Assembly (NCBI RefSeq): GCF_002007205.1
Contig: NZ_LAZS01000004.1
Coordinates: 1 to 64,000 of the forward strand
DNA: 64,000 nt
Direction: 5' to 3'
From: Ensifer adhaerens
GTDB taxonomy: Bacteria > Pseudomonadota > Alphaproteobacteria > Rhizobiales > Rhizobiaceae
This document shows positions 43,357 through 52,074 of this stretch, one piece after another. The first letter of the stretch is position 1. Every line of letters starts with the position of its first letter. The position numbers were made by a program, and so were the translations under genes. The notes below the pieces were generated by a model, which saw only the letters and a program-made list of their open reading frames with translations, was not told where the DNA came from and made no database searches.

Positions 43357-43902
43357 ATGTCGCGATTCGAACGAATTTCTACATCCATAGCGGGTCTCAC
43401 GGTTGTCGAACGGCAACGCAGGGGCGACGACCGCGGCTTCTTCTCGCGGTTCTTCTGCCGTGAGGCGCTGGCCGATTTCGGTGGCGGCGGCACGATCGCG
43501 CAGATCAACCATACGCTGACGCAGGCGGCCGGCACGATCCGCGGGCTGCATTTCCAGCGTGCGCCGCACGACGAGGCGAAATTCGTTTCGTGCCTTTCCG
43601 GCGCCGTCTTCGACGTGGCCGTCGACCTCAGGCCCGGTTCACCGACTTATCTGCACTGGCACGGAGAGGTGTTGAGCGCGGAAAACGGGCGCTCGATGAT
43701 GATCCCCGGCGGTTTCGCACACGGCTTTCAGACGCTCGAAGACGATTGCGAACTGATCTACCTGCACGACAAGCCCTATGCGCCCGAGGCCGAGGGCGGT
43801 CTCAATCCCCTCGATCCGAGGCTGGCAATCGTCTGGCCGCTGCCGGTGGCGCAGATGTCGGCGCGCGATCAGGCCCTGCCGGTGCTCGCCACCGCAAGCT
43901 GA
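43357..43902 (+). CDS. rfbC: dTDP-4-dehydrorhamnose 3,5-epimerase-like protein (RfbC/RmlC family)
   Basis: 181-aa cupin. Typical features are GDDRGFFSRFFCRE, the catalytic His in GTIRGLHFQR, the DVAVDLRPGSPTY strand with its paired Asp, and IPGGFAHGFQTL. Family enzymes invert C3 and/or C5 of 4-keto-6-deoxy sugars. ATG 43357 follows GGCGGAAGG. No rmlA, rmlB or rmlD gene lies in the window, so the natural substrate is probably the CDP-4-keto sugar made by RfbFG next door, rather than a dTDP sugar. It is transcribed opposite to the rest of the cluster. Confidence 0.88.
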   Translation: MSRFERISTSIAGLTVVERQRRGDDRGFFSRFFCREALADFGGGGTIAQINHTLTQAAGTIRGLHFQRAPHDEAKFVSCLSGAVFDVAVDLRPGSPTYLHWHGEVLSAENGRSMMIPGGFAHGFQTLEDDCELIYLHDKPYAPEAEGGLNPLDPRLAIVWPLPVAQMSARDQALPVLATAS

Positions 43903-43984
43903 CCGCCGCCGTCCGTCGTTGACTTCGCGGCGGATGGGAGGACAATGGTGTTTCCGCGCCACCACGAGAGAAGGGGTGTCGACG

Positions 43985-44455
43985 ATGACGATCGCCAGAA
44001 AACTTCAGGATTATATCGATGGTGCGGGGGTCGCTTACGACACCGTTGACCATCACCGCACTGCGACCACCAGCCAAACCGCACGAGCAGCCCATGTACC
44101 CGGCAGCCGGCTGGCAAAGTCCGTGGTCGTCCACCATGAGATGGGTTACGTGCTCGCCGTCGTTCCCAGTACCCACCGGGTCGAGCTCTCGACGCTGCAG
44201 GACGTGATGGACCGCCGCCTCGGCCTCGCCTCGGAAGAAGAGGTCTGCAATCTCTTTGCCGATTGCGATATCGGCGCCGTGCCGCCGGTCGGCTCGGCCT
44301 ATGACCTGCCGGTATTGCTCGACGAAAGCCTCGGCGACGTGAGTGACGTCTATTTCGAGGGCGGCGACCACAGGACGCTCGTGCACATGAGCGGAGCGAA
44401 CTTTCGTAATCTGATGCAGGGCGCGCAGATTGCCCGCTTCAGCCATCCGGCGTGA
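43985..44455 (+). CDS. YbaK/EbsC-type aminoacyl-tRNA deacylase
   Basis: 156-aa single-domain protein of the YbaK/ProX editing family: the conserved Lys is in SRLAKSVVVHHEMGYVLAVVP, followed by EEEVCNLFADCDIGAVPPVGSAYDLPVLLDE. Such proteins hydrolyse mischarged tRNAs (for example Cys- or Ala-tRNAPro). It stands alone, 82 bp after rfbC. ATG 43985 is preceded by GAGAGAAGGGG; a longer in-frame start would run into rfbC. Confidence 0.88.
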   Translation: MTIARKLQDYIDGAGVAYDTVDHHRTATTSQTARAAHVPGSRLAKSVVVHHEMGYVLAVVPSTHRVELSTLQDVMDRRLGLASEEEVCNLFADCDIGAVPPVGSAYDLPVLLDESLGDVSDVYFEGGDHRTLVHMSGANFRNLMQGAQIARFSHPA

Positions 44456-44658
44456 GGGCCGCTCAGAACGATCCGTTCCTGCCGGCCTCGCCGTCGGCAG
44501 GCGGTTGCGTGTGCCATTCGCTTGAAGCGGCAGGTAGCGACCAACCGCCGGTGGAGAATAGGCGCGTTGGAATCTGGTCTGCCGGGCTTGTCAACGCGTG
44601 CACTTGGCGGCACCATCGCTCTCCACGGACACCTTGTCTAAACCGGGTTGGGGGATCG

Positions 44659-44997
44659 ATGGTGCGCATATGCTCTGCGAATATGTCCAAGTCTCTGGCG
44701 GTACTGCTGGTTGCGACCAGCACTCAGGTCTTCGGTTCTGCGGCGCTTGCCGAAGGCGTCCTGTTTGATCAATTTCCGTTTGCGGTCGCCTGCGAATACA
44801 AGGGCACCCAGCACGCCTTCTATATCTCGAAGGTGACGGCGGACGGCACCGCAACCTACATCGCCTCCGACAACTTCGCCGGCACGATCACGCTGCACGG
44901 CGAGGCCAAGGCGGTTGGTTCCGACGCCGGGGGAAGCTGCCTCGGAAAAACGCTCGCTGAACTGCGGGCATCAGGACAGGCGCGCGATATCAAGTAG
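44659..44997 (+). CDS. Small secreted protein, function unknown
   Basis: 112-aa protein with a signal peptide (SLAVLLVATSTQVFGSAALA, cleaved before EGVLF) and a short beta-rich mature part containing two cysteines (VACEYKG and GSCLGK) that may form a disulfide. ATG 44659 has GGGGG seven to nine bases upstream; ATG 44683 would give a shorter signal. The same frame is open upstream but has no ribosome site. No family recognised. Confidence 0.7.
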   Translation: MVRICSANMSKSLAVLLVATSTQVFGSAALAEGVLFDQFPFAVACEYKGTQHAFYISKVTADGTATYIASDNFAGTITLHGEAKAVGSDAGGSCLGKTLAELRASGQARDIK

Positions 44998-45296
44998 TTC
45001 GCCCTTATGTCCGGCCTCAATGGACTTGCACCGAACTATCGTTCGTGGCGAGAATAGCCAAGCTATTGTCGGGACACGGTAAAATGCCGCGGGCCACCAA
45101 CAAGGCGTGATGATTGTAAAGCGCCTTCGCTGTGACGGCTGCGATGGCAAAGCCGCGCTCAATCCTGAAGTCTACGAAAGAAGGCTACTTTCCTGAAGCT
45201 CCATGAAAGAACTGCTGCTTGAGAATTTTCTGTTGTAGCAGATAAAAAATCTGATTTACTGCGATCTCGCTTATTGGCTTTCGGGGGATATTGCCG

Positions 45297-45986
45297 ATGG
45301 AGTTGACCCGCAGGAATGTTATGCTTGGTGGTCTGGCGTTGCTGGGCGCCGACGCGGTTCAGAACCCGGCCTTCGCAAAAGCGACATCCTATTTTTCCGG
45401 TCCTGCGGTCGATAACGGCGTGACTTACCGGAGCACCAACTTCGCCAACATCGACAGGAAATGGCAGCGCCAGGTCGTCAAATACTTCAGCAGCGAGCCG
45501 ATCGGCACTGTCGTCGTCGATACCAGGCACCATTTCCTCTACCTGATCATGGAGAACAAGACCGCTATCCGCTACGGCGTCGGTGTCGGGCGTGACGGTT
45601 TCAAGTGGTATGGCCGCGCCACGATCGACCGCAAATCGCTCTGGCCGCGCTGGACGCCGCCGCCGGAAATGCGCGAGCGCCACCCGGAACTGCCGGAATT
45701 TGTCGAGGGGGGGTCGCCGAAAAACCCGCTCGGTCCTCGCGCGATGTATCTGCTGCGTGACGGCGTCGATACCGGCTACCGCTTCCATGGCACGCTGGAG
45801 CCGGGCAGCATCGGCAAGGACGCCTCGAGTGGCTGCATCCGCATGTTCAACGAAGATGCGATCGATCTCTATCAGCGCTGCCCGATCGGCACTGCCGTGC
45901 AGGTCCTGCCGCACATAGCCGACAAGGCCCCCGAGGTCAGCCAAGCAACCCCGATCGCAACTCCGGTCGCAACTCCGGTCGAATGA
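45297..45986 (+). CDS. L,D-transpeptidase (YkuD/ErfK family) with Tat-like signal
   Basis: 229-aa periplasmic L,D-transpeptidase. A twin-arginine-like signal (ELTRRNVMLGGLALLGA) leads to a YkuD domain; the catalytic motif is HGTLEPGSIGKDASSGCIRM, with the active Cys near residue 182. It would cross-link peptidoglycan or attach proteins to it. ATG 45297 has GGGGGAT eight bases upstream. The C-terminus carries a short A-T-P-(I/V) repeat coded by 12-bp units. The stop overlaps the OmpA lipoprotein gene (ATGA). Confidence 0.9.
   Translation: MELTRRNVMLGGLALLGADAVQNPAFAKATSYFSGPAVDNGVTYRSTNFANIDRKWQRQVVKYFSSEPIGTVVVDTRHHFLYLIMENKTAIRYGVGVGRDGFKWYGRATIDRKSLWPRWTPPPEMRERHPELPEFVEGGSPKNPLGPRAMYLLRDGVDTGYRFHGTLEPGSIGKDASSGCIRMFNEDAIDLYQRCPIGTAVQVLPHIADKAPEVSQATPIATPVATPVE
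45945..45980. repeat. 12-bp coding tandem repeat in the transpeptidase tail
   Basis: Two exact GCAACTCCGGTC units (45957-45968, 45969-45980) preceded by a diverged copy (GCAACCCCGATC, 45945-45956), coding for A-T-P-I/V three times at the C-terminus. Confidence 0.85.
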
Positions 45987-46537
45987 GGAAAATCACCCTG
46001 ATGCCTGCTATGCCCGGACTGACCAGGCTGCTCTCCGCCGCGGCCATTCTTCTGACGTTGACCGCTTGCAATACCACCGAGATCGCCGCGGTCGAGGAAC
46101 CGAGCGTGGTGCCGATGACCGGCAAGACCGACGACCCGGCGCCCGGATTCGAGACCGTGTCGACCGGCAGCGAGGAAGATTTCATCCTCAATGTCGGCCG
46201 CCGGACCTATTTCAACCAGGATTCCTCCACGCTCGACAGCGTCGCCAAGGCGACGCTCGACAAGCAGGCGATCTGGCTCAACAGCAATCCGCGCTGGCTG
46301 GTCAAGCTGCAGGGCTTCTCCGACGACAGCGGTTCGGCTTCCAAGATGGCGACGCTCTCGCAACAGCGTGCCGATGCGGCGATGGCCTATCTTGCTTCCA
46401 AGGGGGTGAACCCCAATCGCATGTGGGCCAAGGGCTACGGCAACGACCGTGAAGTCCGCGACTGCACCGAGCGCTCCTGCAAGGTGCAGAACCGCCGCGT
46501 GGTCTCCAATCTGAGGACCGAACGCGACGCGATCTGA
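45983..46537 (+). CDS. OmpA-family lipoprotein (Pal-like)
   Basis: 184-aa lipoprotein. The signal ends in lipobox LTAC with Cys29; the OmpA/Pal peptidoglycan-binding domain occupies the C-terminal half: YFNQDSSTLDSVAKATLDKQAIWL, VKLQGFSDDSGSASKMATLSQQRADAAMAYLASKGV and QNRRVVSNLR at the end. It tethers the outer membrane to the cell wall. The ATG overlaps the L,D-transpeptidase stop, so the two cell-wall proteins are translated together. Confidence 0.9.
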   Translation: MRKITLMPAMPGLTRLLSAAAILLTLTACNTTEIAAVEEPSVVPMTGKTDDPAPGFETVSTGSEEDFILNVGRRTYFNQDSSTLDSVAKATLDKQAIWLNSNPRWLVKLQGFSDDSGSASKMATLSQQRADAAMAYLASKGVNPNRMWAKGYGNDREVRDCTERSCKVQNRRVVSNLRTERDAI

Positions 46538-46888
46538 TCGCGGGGCCGCGGGAACATGCCTGCGGTTCTCGTGCGCAGTTCGGCAGGGAACATGCGGGGG
46601 ACTTCTGCTGTCTTTTGATGACGCGCGTCGCCCGTGGGTATTCGTCTCGTTCTGGTGATGGGTCAACGCACGCGCCGTGCTGCCCCAAGCCGGAAACGCA
46701 ATGGTCTTCAGCAACTGCATCAACTGGTTAGAGCGTGCGGCCCGGGCCTTCTCAAGGCCGGGGGTGATCTGGTATTTCCGGCCCGACAATCGTTGCTGCC
46801 CGCTTCCTTTGCTCGCATTCCAATGAGGGACAAGCAGCAATTCGAACTGCGACAGGCGGGCGATGGGACCTTGAACGGAGCGCAAGAC
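46538..46888. other. Non-coding gap before the formyltransferase gene
   Basis: 351 bp without a convincing gene. GGGAACATGC occurs twice, 36 bp apart (46550-46559 and 46586-46595). The formyltransferase frame stays open leftward into this gap but no start there has a ribosome site. No clear terminator for the OmpA gene is seen. Confidence 0.5.
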
Positions 46889-47521
46889 ATGAAACTCGCC
46901 ATCCTTGTATCGTCCGGCGGAGCCGCGTTTGAGCAGGTGGCCCGCATTGTGCGACACGACGGGATCGATTTTACGGTGATTACCGACAGGCCGTGTGGGG
47001 CGGAAGCGGTCGCGAGCCGTGTCGATGCAAATCACATCCGGATAGAAGAGAGAGACAGAAGGCTCTTTTCCGCCAAGGTGGCGGCATCCCTTGGAGACCT
47101 ACGTATCGACAATCTCCTGTTGTTCTTTGATCGTCTTGTTTCAAAAGAACTTTTCGATCACGTTGACACGTTCAACATCCATCCGGCGGCATTGCCGGCA
47201 TTCAAGGGGTTGAGGGGCGTGGAGGACGCGTACCAAGCGAAAGTTCGCTTGCTCGGCTGTTCGCTCCACCGCGTCGATCAGAGCATGGATGGTGGCGAGT
47301 TGGTGTCACAGATCGCCTGCGGGGTCGATCCGCAGTGGTCGCTTTCGCGGTGGCAGAAGCGAGCCTATCTCATGAAGGTCTATTGCGGCCTCGTCTGGGT
47401 GAGCCAAGCGCTCCGCATCGAGATCCCTCGCACGCCGGTCAATGCGTCACACGGACTTCCCGAAAAATGGATGGCGTCCTTCAGGGAATTGCAGGCCCTT
47501 GAGGGCGAAACGGTCGTCTAG
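46889..47521 (+). CDS. Formyltransferase family protein
   Basis: 210-aa protein related to the catalytic domain of GART/PurN and sugar N-formyltransferases. The catalytic Asn-x-His is in FNIHPAALPAFKG and the Asp in HRVDQSMDGGELVSQ; the N-terminus MKLAILVSSGGAAFEQV resembles PurN. It is not beside purine genes, so a sugar- or amino-acid-linked substrate is possible. ATG 46889 follows GGAGCGCAAG. It is the last host gene before the integrated element. Substrate unknown. Confidence 0.7.
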   Translation: MKLAILVSSGGAAFEQVARIVRHDGIDFTVITDRPCGAEAVASRVDANHIRIEERDRRLFSAKVAASLGDLRIDNLLLFFDRLVSKELFDHVDTFNIHPAALPAFKGLRGVEDAYQAKVRLLGCSLHRVDQSMDGGELVSQIACGVDPQWSLSRWQKRAYLMKVYCGLVWVSQALRIEIPRTPVNASHGLPEKWMASFRELQALEGETVV

Positions 47522-47764
47522 GAAATATCGGCAATGTGCAGTGATGTGGGTTCGCAGGAGCGGGCCGTTGCCGAGCCAGGTTCCTACGGCATCGGCGCCG
47601 TACCTCTGATGGTCGTCATAACCGCGGCCATCCAAGTCTGGCATTCAATCTTTGAGCTGGTAGCTTGCCGCGAATGATTGGGACAGCGTTCGCGCCAATC
47701 CATAGGCGGCCTTCTGCGCCGGGTGAACTGACGGACCCGGATCGATGGAATGAAGGGCTTATAG

Positions 47765-47782
47765 ATGGCGCACCCGACAGGA
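47765..47782. repeat. Left attachment site (attL core)
   Basis: 18-bp ATGGCGCACCCGACAGGA, identical to 58900-58917 at the tRNA-Arg 3' end. It lies 243 bp after the formyltransferase gene and marks where host DNA meets the element. Sequence identity stops at once on both sides of the 18 bp. Confidence 0.9.
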
Positions 47783-47991
47783 ATGCAATATGCGTTCCGA
47801 ATCAATGAGTTACAGCTACTAACCTGTTCAAAACGTCTCGTTGAAACTCAATGCGTTTTTCCGATTTCTCCTAACCTCGGAGAGATCTCGCCAAATGGAA
47901 AAGCCGCCGCGATTGCAGTCGCGAACGGCTTCGGTATTTCCACACAAAATGTTTATAGCGGTTCCAGCGCCTCGGCTCAAGAGGTGCACGT

Positions 47992-50013
47992 ATGAACATT
48001 GCGCAGACTGTCTTTGATGCCATGGGCGGCAAGCGCTTCGCCGACATGGACATCGGCGGTAATTCGTGCCGCATTCCCGGTCCCGGTCATGGCAAGGATG
48101 ACCGTAGCTTGTCCGTCAAGAACGACGCCGGCAACCCCGACGGCTTTGTCGTCAACTCGTTTGCCGACGACGACGCTGCAGCGTGCCGCGATCACGTGCG
48201 CCGCCTTGCTGGCTTGCCGGAATGGAAGCCGACGCCTCGCGCCGATCGGCCGACCGATCCGCAGTTCGTCTATCGTGACGAGCACGGCCAGCCCTATCTG
48301 CGCGTGACGAAAGTGCACAAGGGCAGCGGCAAGAGCTTCTACCAGCACAGTTGGAACGGTCGCGAATGGGTGAAGGGCGCGCAGAATCGCCGGATCCCGT
48401 ATCACCTTCCCGCAGTCATCGCGGCCGATACGGTCTACGTCTGCGAAGGCGAGAAAGACGCCGACAACCTGATGGATCTCGGCCAGGATATTGTCGCAAC
48501 GACTGCACCGGAGGGCGCCGGCAAGTGGCGTTCGGAGCTTAACCATTGGTTCGACGGCAAGCACATAATCATCCTCGCTGATAATGACGAGCCCGGACGA
48601 AAGCATGCCGATCAGGTCGAGCGGGAACTGACTGGCGTTGCTGCCAGCATCAAGCAAGTGCATTTCCCGATGCTGCCGGATAAGGGCGACGTTTCGGACT
48701 GGCTCGACACCGGCAAGACGAAGGCCGACTTGCTGGCCTACATCGATGCACAGGCGACACCGGAACCGGCACAGCGCGAACGCTTCACCCTCGATTGGTT
48801 CCACGAGATCGAAGACTCCATGCCGAAGGAGACATTCATCAAGGGCGTCTTCGGCGTGAACGAGTTCACCATGCTCTCGGGCAAACCAGGATCAGGCAAG
48901 TCAGTGATCACGACCGACATGGCTTGCCACGTCGCTGCCGGGATGGACTGGCACGGCCGCAAGGTGAAACAGGGCCTCGTGGTCTACATCGCTGCAGAGC
49001 GCAAGGATCTGACCAAGCGCCGAATGCTGGCTTTCCGTAAGCGGCACGGCATCAAGGGCGCTATTCCGCTGCTCGTTATGGGCGGCCGCATGGACCTGAC
49101 CACCGGGCTGAAAGACGCTGAAGACATCGCGGCCACAATCAAGCGAGCCGAGGAAGATTGCGGCATGTCGTGTGTCTGGATCATCGTGGACACCCTGACC
49201 CGCACCTTTGGCCCTGCCGACCAGAACCAATCTAAGGACATGACGCGGTTCATTCAGTCCTGCGACACGATCCGCGAATCCGTCACCGGCTCGCACGTCA
49301 CCGTCATTCATCACACCGGCTGGGCTGGCGATCGAGGCAAGGGCGCGATCGATCTGGACGGCGCGGTTGATGCTTCCTTCCTCGTTAAGAAAGAGGCTGG
49401 CGGCTATCTGCTGGAATGTGACGGCACCAACGACGGCGACGAAGGCGTTATCACGCATTTCCGCATGGAAGGCGTGCAGGTAGGCATTGACGAGGATGGC
49501 CAGCCGACGATGGCCCCTGTCGTTATCCCGACGGATGGCAAGACTGCCGGCGAGAAGCTGGTGGCAAGCGTGAAGGGCCACGCTGCGGCCGTTCTGGAAG
49601 CGCTGGAAGGCGTCTGCCACGAGGAAGGCATGGCAACCGATGAAGAGTGGCGCAAGGCCTATTATGCGAAGGCAGAGGCAGGAACCAAGCCGCACACACT
49701 CAAGACGCGATACCTGCGAGCGAAGGAACAGCTTATCGCAAGCGGCACAGTCACAGAAGCACACGGCACGTTCCGACCGTCACAAGCCGTCACATGTGAC
49801 GCCGATGTGACGTGTGACGATATCGATTTGGGCATCAACATACCGTCACGTCACGTCACACACTCTTTAGAGTGTGACGATGTGACGGGTAATGTGCCGG
49901 GAAAAGAAGAAGAATGTGACGATGTGACGGTTTCAGTCCAGAACCCCTATCAACAGATGAAAGATGGAGGTGAGTTCACTCCACCTGTCTTCCTTCGTGG
50001 AGATGCAGCATGA
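47992..50013 (+). CDS. Satellite replication protein: Toprim primase-like plus RepA-type helicase
   Basis: 673-aa replication protein. The N-terminal part (about 1-250) has DNA primase-like features including the Toprim segment VYVCEGEKDADNLMDLG and IIILADNDEPGRKHA. The central part (about 275-500) is a RecA/RepA-type helicase with Walker A SGKPGSGKSVITTDMA, Walker B VWIIVDTLTRTFG and HVTVIHHTGW. The C-terminal tail repeats CDDVT-like units because the DNA there is a cluster of TGTGACG repeats. ATG 47992 is the only good start, with GAGGTG upstream. First gene of the element; overlaps the HNH gene (ATGA). Likely replicates the excised satellite. Confidence 0.88.
   Translation: MNIAQTVFDAMGGKRFADMDIGGNSCRIPGPGHGKDDRSLSVKNDAGNPDGFVVNSFADDDAAACRDHVRRLAGLPEWKPTPRADRPTDPQFVYRDEHGQPYLRVTKVHKGSGKSFYQHSWNGREWVKGAQNRRIPYHLPAVIAADTVYVCEGEKDADNLMDLGQDIVATTAPEGAGKWRSELNHWFDGKHIIILADNDEPGRKHADQVERELTGVAASIKQVHFPMLPDKGDVSDWLDTGKTKADLLAYIDAQATPEPAQRERFTLDWFHEIEDSMPKETFIKGVFGVNEFTMLSGKPGSGKSVITTDMACHVAAGMDWHGRKVKQGLVVYIAAERKDLTKRRMLAFRKRHGIKGAIPLLVMGGRMDLTTGLKDAEDIAATIKRAEEDCGMSCVWIIVDTLTRTFGPADQNQSKDMTRFIQSCDTIRESVTGSHVTVIHHTGWAGDRGKGAIDLDGAVDASFLVKKEAGGYLLECDGTNDGDEGVITHFRMEGVQVGIDEDGQPTMAPVVIPTDGKTAGEKLVASVKGHAAAVLEALEGVCHEEGMATDEEWRKAYYAKAEAGTKPHTLKTRYLRAKEQLIASGTVTEAHGTFRPSQAVTCDADVTCDDIDLGINIPSRHVTHSLECDDVTGNVPGKEEECDDVTVSVQNPYQQMKDGGEFTPPVFLRGDAA
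49778..49929. repeat. TGTGACG iteron-like cluster, candidate replication origin
   Basis: Ten exact TGTGACG heptamers within 152 bp: seven on the + strand (49795, 49806, 49813, 49873, 49881, 49915, 49923) and three inverted (49778, 49788, 49854), plus two CGTCACG variants (49844, 49849). Includes the palindrome CGTCACATGTGACG (49788-49801) and the inverted repeat CACACTCT-TT-AGAGTGTG (49859-49876). It lies inside the 3' end of the replication gene, where satellites and plasmids often keep their origin. Confidence 0.75.
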
Positions 50014-50423
50014 GCAAGTGGCCGTACTCCACAGCAACCTGGCAGCGTTTGCGCGCTGCCAAGCTCTCCGCTTCGCCTCTCTGCGAAGCATGTATCCGCA
50101 GGGAGGTGGTCGAGCCTGCCAGCGTCGTTGACCACATCATTGCTATAGCCAAGGGCGGTGATCCTTTCCCGCCGCTCTCTGGCCTCATGGCCATGTGCGA
50201 GCCATGCCACAACGCGAAGACGAACGCGAAGGACCACCCGAACGCATCGGGCTTCCGTCGCGCTCTGAAGGGCTTTGACGTCGACGGCAACCCCATCGAC
50301 GGCGAAGGATGGGAGCCAGGGGCCTTCGACAGACGAGGATCGACGGCCGCTGTACCGGCGTGGGAGACGAACAAAGACTTAGTTTTGAAATTGCCTAACC
50401 GGGAGGCCGAACGATGGGTCTAA
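50010..50423 (+). CDS. HNH endonuclease of the packaging module
   Basis: 137-aa HNH nuclease. Zinc-binding cysteines are in CEACIRREVV and CEPCHNAKTNAK, with the core VVDHIIAIAKGGDP supplying D-H. In HK97-like phages and cf-PICI satellites an HNH protein encoded just before terminase takes part in cutting DNA for packaging. It overlaps the replication gene before it and the terminase gene after it by 4 and 10 bp, suggesting one transcript. Confidence 0.92.
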   Translation: MSKWPYSTATWQRLRAAKLSASPLCEACIRREVVEPASVVDHIIAIAKGGDPFPPLSGLMAMCEPCHNAKTNAKDHPNASGFRRALKGFDVDGNPIDGEGWEPGAFDRRGSTAAVPAWETNKDLVLKLPNREAERWV

Positions 50424-52060
50424 GGGGACCAGGCGCAAAGCCCAAAAAGGGGCGGAAAGCGGCCAACGATAACCGTCGTGACGAGCTTCCGTGGCAGGCT
50501 GAAGGCCTCGATCGGCTGGAGCGTGTCGTCGCATTCATGGAAGATATGCCGGTCACGCAGGGCAAGCTCGCCGGCACTAAGATGAAGCTACGCCCTTGGC
50601 AGGTCGAGCAATTCCTAGAGCCGATCTTCGCGGAAGATGACGAGGGCAAGCGGCGTGTCCGCACGGCTGCGCTATCGATGGGCCGCAAGAACGGGAAGAC
50701 CGGCATCTCTGCCGCGCTGGCCCTTTGCTTCCTCGTGGGACCAGAAGCCGAAGACCGTGGCGAGGTCTATTTTTGCGCGATGGATAAAGCCCAGGCGGCG
50801 AAGGCGTGGGCCGAATGCAAGGCGATGCTGGAACAGCATGCAGAGCTTTCGGAGCGCGTGAACATCATCCGTTTCAGCAAGGAAATCGAGGTGCTGGAGG
50901 GGCAGGGCAAGGGCTCGGTCCTGAAGGCGCTTTCCGCCGATGCTGATAGCAAGCTCGGCCTCTCGCCCTCGTTCGTGCTCTGCGACGAAATCGGCTACTG
51001 GCCGAAGCGTGATCTATTCGACGCGATGGACTCCGCACTGGGTGCACGTGACGAGCCGCTGATCGTTGCTATCTCGACGCAAGCCAAGGACGACACGCAT
51101 TTCTTCTCTGAGATGATCGACTACGGTCTCAAGATCAAGGACGGCGAAGTCGAGGACGAATCCTTTCACCTGGCGATGTTTGCGGCCAGCATGGATGATG
51201 ATCCTTGGGATCCAGCAACGTGGGCGAAGGCCAATCCGGCGCTCGGTGACTTCCTGTCTCTGGAGCAGGTCGAGCGCATGGCCATGCAGGCGCAGCGCAT
51301 ACCGTCGAAGGAAGCCGACTTCCGGAATAAGGTGCTGAACCAGCGGATTGACGGCACAGTGCGGTTCATCGCGGCAAGGGAGTGGAATGACTGCAACTTG
51401 GCGCCGATCGACGACAAGGAGCTCGAAGGTCGCGAATGCTTCGGGGCTTTGGACTTATCCGCTGCCCGCGACCTTACGTGCTTCCTGCTTGTGTTCCCGG
51501 AAGGGGATGGTCGCTACACGGTCCTGCCGCGGTTCTTCCTTCCTGAGTTCGATATCGACGGCAAGTCGGACGCGGATCGTATTCCCTACAACGTATGGGC
51601 AAGGCAGGCAGACGCCAGGCTGACCCTGTTACCGGGGAAAGTGATCGATCCCCTCCTCGTGGCGGAATACATCGCCGACGAGGCGGCGCGGTTCGATATC
51701 AAGGCTATCGCCTATGATAGGTGGCGCATCGAGGATCTGAAGCGCGAGCTGGAGAAGCTGTCTGTCGAGTTGCCCCTTGTGCCGTTCGGGCAGGGGTACA
51801 AGGACATGTCGCCAGCGGTGGACGTTCTGGAGGTCGCAGTCGCGCAGCAGAAGCTCAATCACGCGGGCAACGTGTTGATGCGGATGTGCGCGGCGAATGC
51901 TGTCGTAACGAAAGATCCGGCCGGCGCCCGCAAGCTTGACAAGTCTAAGGCGAGTGGGCGCATTGATGGTATCGTTAGCCTTGCAATGGCGCTGAAGACT
52001 GCGCAGGGCCACGAGGAAGAAAGCCTGCCAGGCTGCATGCTCGCAATGCTGGCGGCATAG
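50414..52060 (+). CDS. Phage terminase large subunit (TerL, HK97-like)
   Basis: 548-aa TerL. The ATPase domain has Walker A-like SMGRKNGKTGISAALAL near residue 90 and Walker B FVLCDEIGYW near 190; the C-terminal nuclease domain begins around CFGALDLSAARDLTCF (acidic active site) and includes IAYDRWRIEDLKREL. The basic N-terminus MGLRGPGAKPKKGRK is common in this family. It packages DNA into the element's own procapsids. No small terminase gene lies beside it. Overlaps HNH by 10 bp. Confidence 0.94.
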   Translation: MGLRGPGAKPKKGRKAANDNRRDELPWQAEGLDRLERVVAFMEDMPVTQGKLAGTKMKLRPWQVEQFLEPIFAEDDEGKRRVRTAALSMGRKNGKTGISAALALCFLVGPEAEDRGEVYFCAMDKAQAAKAWAECKAMLEQHAELSERVNIIRFSKEIEVLEGQGKGSVLKALSADADSKLGLSPSFVLCDEIGYWPKRDLFDAMDSALGARDEPLIVAISTQAKDDTHFFSEMIDYGLKIKDGEVEDESFHLAMFAASMDDDPWDPATWAKANPALGDFLSLEQVERMAMQAQRIPSKEADFRNKVLNQRIDGTVRFIAAREWNDCNLAPIDDKELEGRECFGALDLSAARDLTCFLLVFPEGDGRYTVLPRFFLPEFDIDGKSDADRIPYNVWARQADARLTLLPGKVIDPLLVAEYIADEAARFDIKAIAYDRWRIEDLKRELEKLSVELPLVPFGQGYKDMSPAVDVLEVAVAQQKLNHAGNVLMRMCAANAVVTKDPAGARKLDKSKASGRIDGIVSLAMALKTAQGHEEESLPGCMLAMLAA

Positions 52061-52074
52061 GAAGGGAGAGCGGA

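Noticed and set aside
47765-47995. 76-codon ORF starting in the attL core
   Set aside because: No ribosome site, no domain, begins inside the att repeat and ends four bases into the replication gene; probably chance.
49795-49929. TGTGA motifs as CRP-type binding sites
   Set aside because: The pairs lack the TGTGA-N6-TCACA spacing; the repeat unit is TGTGACG in mixed orientation, more like iterons.
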